Source: Dehalococcoidia bacterium (GTDB lineage Bacteria; Chloroflexota; Dehalococcoidia; Tepidiformales; Tepidiformaceae). Taken from it: a stretch of DNA of 57,598 nucleotides. Numbering within the stretch: the first letter of the stretch is position 1; each line of letters begins with the position of its first letter. This document shows, piece after piece, positions 51,511 through 57,598 of this stretch. A program made the position numbers and the translations under genes. Below the pieces are notes generated by a model. It had not been told where the DNA came from. It searched no databases and was given only the letters and a program-made list of their open reading frames with translations. The DNA lies in NCBI GenBank assembly GCA_003104995.1, contig PQAO01000009.1, positions 1-57,598 of the forward strand. Reading direction: 5' to 3'.

Positions 51511-52182
51511 ATGAAACGCAGAACTCTTGATTTCATCTTCTCGGGAGGCGGTCTCCTGCTGGCGATCCTGCTTCTCATCCTTGGCTTCGTCATGGCCGAC
51601 CAGGCCTCATTCGCAGAGGACTACGTCAAGGAACAGCTCAGCGAACAGCGGATCACCTTCGCCGAAGCCGACAAGCTCACCGAGGAAGAGACGAGCTGGA
51701 AGGAAGGCTCGAAGTGCCTGACTGAATACGCCGGCAAGCTCATGACCACCGGCAAACAGGCGGAGTGCTACGGCAACTTCTACATCGCCATGCACATGCG
51801 CCGCTCAGCGGCCAACGCGGCGGTCGATGGCGAAAAGATGGGCTGGGACGACGAGACCTACGCGACGATGGGCGGCATCCGCAGCGCAGCTCAGGCTGAA
51901 CTGGCCGCCGCCAAGGAAAAGGGCGACAAAGAAGCTGAAGCTCTCGCCCAGAAGAAAGTCGACGCGGCGACCTCGCTTCGCAGTACCTTCCAGACCGGCG
52001 AGACCCTCCGTGGCCTCCTCCTCACCAGCTACGGCTTCAGCATCTTCGGCGAGAAGGCCGCCCTGGCCGCCACCGTCTGCTACATCATCGGCGGCCTGCT
52101 CATCATCCTCTCCGTGGCAGGATTCATCCACGCCTTCATGACTCCGCCCGACAAGGTAGTCCTCGGCGGCAACGGCGGTTAG
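51511..52182 (+). CDS. Two-TM hypothetical membrane protein
   Basis: A 223-residue protein with one N-terminal TM helix (about residues 8-30) and a C-terminal hydrophobic hairpin (about 168-205). The central 130 residues are charged and helical, with Ala/Glu/Lys-rich stretches and two Cys (CLTEY, ECYGNF). The central domain is probably outside the membrane. No family is recognised. It stands alone between tRNA-Arg and a bidirectional terminator, with a long leader. Confidence 0.75.
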   Translation: MKRRTLDFIFSGGGLLLAILLLILGFVMADQASFAEDYVKEQLSEQRITFAEADKLTEEETSWKEGSKCLTEYAGKLMTTGKQAECYGNFYIAMHMRRSAANAAVDGEKMGWDDETYATMGGIRSAAQAELAAAKEKGDKEAEALAQKKVDAATSLRSTFQTGETLRGLLLTSYGFSIFGEKAALAATVCYIIGGLLIILSVAGFIHAFMTPPDKVVLGGNGG

Positions 52183-52235
52183 CCACCCACGCACCAGGCG
52201 GGCCCGTCCCGCTCCACCGATCAGGTTCCCCCTCT

Positions 52236-52265
52236 GGAAGGGCCGGCCAACGCGCCGGCCCTTCC
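52236..52265. terminator. Bidirectional terminator
   Basis: A perfect 12-bp stem (GGAAGGGCCGGC/GCCGGCCCTTCC) with a CAACGC loop, between two convergent genes, followed by GTTTG. Confidence 0.8.
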
Positions 52266-52282
52266 GTTTGCCTGGCCTGTGC

Positions 52283-52801
52283 TCAGCCGGTCAAGCCCCC
52301 CTCGATCCATTCGATGTGCTCGTCGAAGTGGCCGAAGGTATTGCCAACCACCCATCCCACGACCGGGTTTGCGTTGTGTGGCGCATCGCCGGGCTGGTAG
52401 TGGGAATAGGGCAGCAGCAAGTCGGCCTCGGTCATCCCCATGAGCACGCCGACGACGCGCGCATGCGTCTGTTCCATCCGCTCCCTGCTCGCTGCTGCCG
52501 TCACGCCCATCGCACGTTCCGCCATGAACTGGTTTATCGCGTCGGTGTCGTGGCGTTCCCACAACTCCTCGGGAATCCCCATCGCTCCCGGCCGCGATCC
52601 CTTCTCCAGCAATCCCAGCAGCGATTCCTCCCAGTCGGCCAGGTGCGCCACGTGCACCTTCACGGGCCAACCGTCGCCCAGCGGGCGCTCCCAGTCAGCC
52701 GGGACGAGAGCTGCGAGCAGGTCTTGCAGCTTCTGCCAGCGAACCTCGATGCGGCGGAGGAGCTCCTCCTTCGAAAAGTCCGGCGGGATGCCCTCTGCCA
52801 T
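52283..52801 (-). CDS. DinB/ClbS-like four-helix bundle protein
   Basis: A 172-residue protein fitting the DinB/ClbS (DfsB) superfamily. An opening helix (SKEELLRRIEVRWQKLQDLLA) is followed by the conserved WPVKVHVAHLADWEESLLGLL, whose His may bind metal, and a late NTFGHFDEHIEWI with a second His pair. Some members bind metal and are stress or colibactin-resistance proteins, others are thiol transferases. It is alone, with an AGGAGGGC ribosome binding site, and downstream is convergent with the two-TM gene. Confidence 0.7.
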   Translation of the reverse strand: MAEGIPPDFSKEELLRRIEVRWQKLQDLLAALVPADWERPLGDGWPVKVHVAHLADWEESLLGLLEKGSRPGAMGIPEELWERHDTDAINQFMAERAMGVTAAASRERMEQTHARVVGVLMGMTEADLLLPYSHYQPGDAPHNANPVVGWVVGNTFGHFDEHIEWIEGGLTG

Positions 52802-52862
52802 GTTCGTGCCCTCCTGTATTGCCCAGGCTCAACGCGGTCCCCGGGCGCCGGTAACGCGCAAA

Positions 52863-52883
52863 GGCCGCCCCCGGAGGGCGGCC
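52863..52883 (-). terminator. Terminator downstream of the acyl-CoA dehydrogenase gene
   Basis: An 8-bp stem GGCCGCCC/GGGCGGCC around a five-base loop. On the minus strand it is followed by TTTGCG, a weak T run. Confidence 0.6.
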
Positions 52884-52910
52884 CCTGAATGCGCTGTTGC
52901 CTGTCCCGGT

Positions 52911-54095
<1,185 letters not shown>

Positions 54096-54139
54096 GGTTG
54101 TACCTCAGATCTCTAATTTCGGTGGCCCCATTGTCCGCT

Positions 54140-54480
54140 CGCCGCGGATGAATGTCGACAGCGTGTACTGGTTCAAGATGTCCGTGACAAGGGAGCCGAG
54201 GGCCTGGTGAGGGCGGATGTGGTTGTCGGTCTGTTCCCGGGCGAGGAGGTCGGCTTCAAAGCCGGCGACAGTGGGAGTGGCGGTGGAGGATGCCCTTCTG
54301 TTGGCAGGCAGCTTCGAATTCGGCATTCATTCGAGCCCCGACCTGGATAGCACGGGTGGGGAAGGGGCGGCGCGCGATGATGGCCTCGAGTGCTTTCCTG
54401 GCGAGGTTGGCAGTCGCATTGGAGCCGATGGCCGGGGCTGACCAGTGGCGGACAACCTTGACGGCAAGATGCGGGCCAGT
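54140..54480 (-). pseudogene. Degenerate transposase (rve-integrase type)
   Basis: Pieces of an integrase-core transposase remain on the minus strand. An upstream stretch reads HLAVKVVRHWSAP...ATANLARKALEA...PFPTRAIQV...AEFEAACQQKGI, the usual run before the GGSEF catalytic region. The DGGSEF motif is replaced by GARMN and the frame then stops. A shifted frame resumes with REQTDNHIRPHQALGSL, the classic C-terminal TxRPHQALG block. The middle and the catalytic Glu are missing. This looks like an IS481/ISL3-like fossil; no terminal repeats were found. Confidence 0.75.
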
Positions 54481-54597
54481 TGATGAACGTACATGACCGG
54501 GATCATACGGGCGGGTGATGCCGCACCTTAGTGTCCGTGAAAGCCACCGGGCCCCGGGCCCGCTGCTATAGCTGCCATAAACAGAAGGGATCTCACC

Positions 54598-54750
54598 ATG
54601 TTTGCACCATCGATCAATGTCGACCTCGAGAAGCTTCAGCAGTCATCTGAAGAGACACCCGCTCCCCGCAAGACCGCCGGCCGGGGCCGTGCCGCCGCGG
54701 GCCGCAAGGCCGCTGCCGCCAAATCCGAATCCGAAAAGAAGGGATCCTAG
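54598..54750 (+). CDS. 50-residue basic, Ala/Lys-rich protein
   Basis: A 50-residue gene with a strong AGAAGGGA ribosome binding site. The N half is mixed (FAPSINVDLEKLQQSSEE), and the C half is basic and Ala-rich (RKTAGRGRAAAGRKAAAAK). It lies 17 bp before the molybdoenzyme gene and is on the same strand, so it is likely cotranscribed. No family is recognised and no transmembrane or export signal is visible; a nucleic-acid-binding or chaperone-like role is speculation. Confidence 0.6.
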   Translation: MFAPSINVDLEKLQQSSEETPAPRKTAGRGRAAAGRKAAAAKSESEKKGS

Positions 54751-54767
54751 GCCCGGGAGGCCGATCC

Positions 54768-57598
54768 ATGGCCACCGTTGCTGCACCGCCCGCGCCGCTT
54801 AAGCGCCTGGCGCCACTCGATGCTGGCGCAAGGCTCGATGACCTGCTTTCCCGTCCCTACGAATACCGCTCGTGGGAGGATGTCTACCGCGATCAGTGGA
54901 CCTGGGATCGCGTGGTCAAGGTCACCCACACCCGCACCAACTGCATTTCCGCCTGCTCGCTCGATGCCTACGTCAAAGATGGCATTGTCTGGCGGGAAGA
55001 GCAGAACGCCACCTTCGAGCAGTCGTTCGCTGACGTCCCGGACTTCAATCCGCGCGGCTGCCCGGCGGGCTGCGTCTACAGCTCGGTGATGTACGACCCC
55101 ACCCGCATCAAGTACCCGATGAAACGGGCGGGCAAACGGGGCGAAGGCAAGTGGGAGCGGGTCTCGTGGGACCAGGCCCTCACCGAAATCGCCGACAGGC
55201 TCATCGACGTTGTCGAGACCGACGGCTCCGACTGTGTCGTCTACGACAACGGCAGCACCAACGTGGACATGGGCATCGGCTCCCCCATGGAGACACACCT
55301 CTTCACCACAGGCGTTGGGAGCACCGTCATCGACTCTTTCGCCGGGGTGGGAGACCTCCCGGTGGGCCTCATCCAGGCGTGGGGCCTCTACATGTCCGAA
55401 GGCACCGCGGACGACTGGTTCCTCTCGGACTACATCCTCATCTGGATAGGCAACCCTTCATACACACGGGTGCCCGAAGTCCACTTCATGTGGGAAGCGC
55501 GCTACCGGGGCGCGAAAGTCGTCAGCATCGCCCCCGACTACAACGCCTCGACCATGCACGCCGACCGCTGGCTCAACGTGCGCTTGGGCACTGACGCTGC
55601 CCTGGCACTCGGCATGGTCAACGTCGTCCTCTCGGAGAACCTCCACGACGAGGCCTACATCAAGGAACAGACCGACCTGCCCTTCCTCGTCCGGGAGGAT
55701 ACCGGCCAGTACCTGCGCGAATCCGATGTCTACGAGGACGGCTCCGACAGTGTCTTCTTCGTCTGGAACACGTATACCGGGCGCAAGGAAAGCCCGACCG
55801 GTTCATGGGGCTCAACTTACGCCACGATCGCGGCCGATGAAGACCTGGATCCCGCGCTCGAAGGCGCCCACCGCGTGCGTCTCCTCGATGGCCGGCGCGT
55901 CACGGTGCGCCCGGTGTTCGAACTGCTGAAGAAGCGTGCCGCGGAGTACAGCCCGGAGAAGGTTGAAGAAATCACGGGGGTTGCCGCGAACAACATCCGT
56001 GTCGTCGCCCGTGAGTTCGCGGCTGCGAAGTCGGCGATGATCTACGCGTCGTGGGGCGCCTCCAAGCACTACCACTCCGACCTCTTCCAGCGCGGCATGG
56101 TCTACCTCTGTGCCCTCACTGGCAACTCGGGCGGCAAGCCTGGTTCCGGGATAAAAGTCTCCACCTGGTGGCCGACCCCAAGTGCCGCACTCACCAGTCG
56201 CGGGCTCCGCCTTAACACCGAGCCGGTGCCCGAACTCCCGGTCGACCGCGTCTCGATCCAGGAGCTTTCGAAAGCCGCGTTCAAGACAGGCCGCCTCGGC
56301 AACGCGACGCCGCTGATTCCCTGGCTCTACGGCCACGACAAAAAGTGGGCGGAGATGGCGAGCAAGCAGGAGTACAACGACCCCTCGCTGCCCCGCCCCG
56401 CGCGGGAGTACATAGACGAGGCACTCGCGGCCGGTTGGCAGCCCATCTCGCCACGCCCGCCGAAGCGGCCCCGCTTCTACTACTACTCCGGGCCCAACCC
56501 GCTCAGACGGTGGCCCAACCCGCACATCATCCGGGACAGCCTCTGGGCGAGCATCGACACGATCGTGACGTGCGACTTCCGGATGTCGACTTCCGGGCTC
56601 TGGTCGGACTACATCCTGCCGGGGTGTGGCTACTACGAGAAGCCGGGGGTCAAGTACACCAGCACCTACGTCCCGTACGTAATCGTCGGCGACCGGGCGG
56701 TCCCGCCGCTGTACGAGTCGAAGCATGAGTGGGATGTCGCTCTCCTCCTGGCGGAGAAGATCCAGGAGCGGGCGAAAGCCCGGGGCATCGAGCCGTATGC
56801 CGACTCGCGTGGCCTACAGCACGATCTCACGACGCTCTACGACGACATGAGTGCCGACGGCGCCTACACGCCTGACCCCGCCGGCGAAGAGCGGGCGCTG
56901 GACTTCATCCTCCAGTACTCAGCCATCACCCGGAACAGCGGCCTCGGTGAAGGCGCCTGGGCGAAGGCCGCCGAAAAAGGCATGGTCAAGATCAAGTCCA
57001 TGCAACCGTCGGCCATGGCCCTCATGCTCAATTCCGTGTACAGCGACTACACCGAGGACCGGCCGATGTACTCGAACGGCTGGTTCATCGAGCGGAAGAA
57101 CCCCTGGCCAACCCTCACGGGACGCCAGCAGTTCTACATCGACCACCAGTGGTTCCTCGAAGCGGGCGAAGAATTGCTCGTCCACAAGGAACCTGTCGCC
57201 GCGGGTGGCAAGTACCCGCTCCGGATGACCGGTGGGCACACCCGCTGGAGCATGCACAGCATCTGGCGGGCGAGCGAGGAACTCCTGCGCCTCCAGCGCG
57301 GTGAGCCAGTCGCCTACATCTCGGTGGCCGACGCCCGCAGCCGTGGAATCAGCGACCACGACAATATCCGTGTGCACAACGACGTGGGCACGTTCCAGCT
57401 GCGCGCGAAGGTCTCCCCGACGGTCCAGCCGGGCACCATCATCGTCTACCACGCCTGGGAGGGTTACCAGTTCAAGGACTGGGCAACCCAGAACGACGTG
57501 ACCTCGAGCCCCATCAAGCCGACGAACCTCGTTGGCGACTACGGTCACCTTCACTACCGGGGCGCCTACTACAGTATGAACCACGTCCCCAAGGAAGT
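54768..57598 (+). CDS. Type II DMSO-reductase-family molybdoenzyme alpha subunit (3' cut by window)
   Basis: The first 943 residues of a molybdopterin oxidoreductase; the frame is open at the window end. The N terminus has an Fe-S motif with H54, C59, C63 and C98 (spacings x4, x3, x34), resembling the FS0 site of NarG/SerA/EbdA-type enzymes, which use H-x3-C. DLP with D196 (GVGDLPVG) fits the Asp molybdenum ligand of type II members. The late YGHLHYRGAYYS is a family-like bis-MGD pattern. No twin-arginine signal is seen, so the enzyme may be cytoplasmic or exported with a partner. The substrate (nitrate, selenate, hydrocarbon, sulfide) is unknown. Confidence 0.8.
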   Translation, partial: MATVAAPPAPLKRLAPLDAGARLDDLLSRPYEYRSWEDVYRDQWTWDRVVKVTHTRTNCISACSLDAYVKDGIVWREEQNATFEQSFADVPDFNPRGCPAGCVYSSVMYDPTRIKYPMKRAGKRGEGKWERVSWDQALTEIADRLIDVVETDGSDCVVYDNGSTNVDMGIGSPMETHLFTTGVGSTVIDSFAGVGDLPVGLIQAWGLYMSEGTADDWFLSDYILIWIGNPSYTRVPEVHFMWEARYRGAKVVSIAPDYNASTMHADRWLNVRLGTDAALALGMVNVVLSENLHDEAYIKEQTDLPFLVREDTGQYLRESDVYEDGSDSVFFVWNTYTGRKESPTGSWGSTYATIAADEDLDPALEGAHRVRLLDGRRVTVRPVFELLKKRAAEYSPEKVEEITGVAANNIRVVAREFAAAKSAMIYASWGASKHYHSDLFQRGMVYLCALTGNSGGKPGSGIKVSTWWPTPSAALTSRGLRLNTEPVPELPVDRVSIQELSKAAFKTGRLGNATPLIPWLYGHDKKWAEMASKQEYNDPSLPRPAREYIDEALAAGWQPISPRPPKRPRFYYYSGPNPLRRWPNPHIIRDSLWASIDTIVTCDFRMSTSGLWSDYILPGCGYYEKPGVKYTSTYVPYVIVGDRAVPPLYESKHEWDVALLLAEKIQERAKARGIEPYADSRGLQHDLTTLYDDMSADGAYTPDPAGEERALDFILQYSAITRNSGLGEGAWAKAAEKGMVKIKSMQPSAMALMLNSVYSDYTEDRPMYSNGWFIERKNPWPTLTGRQQFYIDHQWFLEAGEELLVHKEPVAAGGKYPLRMTGGHTRWSMHSIWRASEELLRLQRGEPVAYISVADARSRGISDHDNIRVHNDVGTFQLRAKVSPTVQPGTIIVYHAWEGYQFKDWATQNDVTSSPIKPTNLVGDYGHLHYRGAYYSMNHVPKE

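Overview
This 57.6 kb window is GC-rich bacterial chromosome, gene-dense and mostly core. Several traits fit a Chloroflexota (Dehalococcoidia/Tepidiformia-like) bacterium: a lone 5S rRNA gene with no 16S or 23S beside it, a GAAC-N4-GTTC SOS box, a long coiled-coil insertion in RpoC, and a large secreted repeat protein. The lineage is an inference from gene content, not from a marker tree.

Layout. 40-5566 (minus) is a rod-shape operon, mreB-mreC-mreD-mrdA-rodA, with ligA upstream (5694-7781, minus). Divergent from ligA is a histidine block hisH-hisA-hisF-hisI (7856-10455), then a small Cys-phosphatase, a RibD-C/DHFR-like reductase, a YhdH-type quinone/acryloyl-CoA reductase and an Asp-nucleophile alpha/beta hydrolase. 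uvrA (minus, with a SOS box and an unusual tail), a ferritin-VIT1 fusion, a 1465-residue secreted protein and a small membrane-anchored protein follow. 23602-23715 is 5S rRNA. Then come an S1-like protein, clpC, a GltD-like Fe-S flavoprotein and rpoB-rpoC, each set closed by strong hairpins.

38859-39563 is an AbrB/RelE-type toxin-antitoxin pair. Next are a TIGR03960-type radical SAM protein, ispD-ispF, a small membrane wHTH protein, and a tightly overlapped four-gene amino-sugar/phosphoglycosyl-transferase cassette (43292-47502). The remainder is accessory: a PPOX-like protein, GNAT, DUF389 membrane protein, MBL hydrolase, tRNA-Arg(TCT), a two-TM protein behind a 510-nt empty leader, a DinB/ClbS-like protein, an acyl-CoA dehydrogenase, a degenerate transposase, a 50-residue basic protein and a type II DMSO-reductase-family molybdoenzyme cut by the window end.

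A recurring regulatory pattern stands out. At least seven genes carry a TANNNT -10 box exactly 6 nt before the start codon (two more at 8-9 nt), implying widespread leaderless transcription. It also helps decide several start codons.
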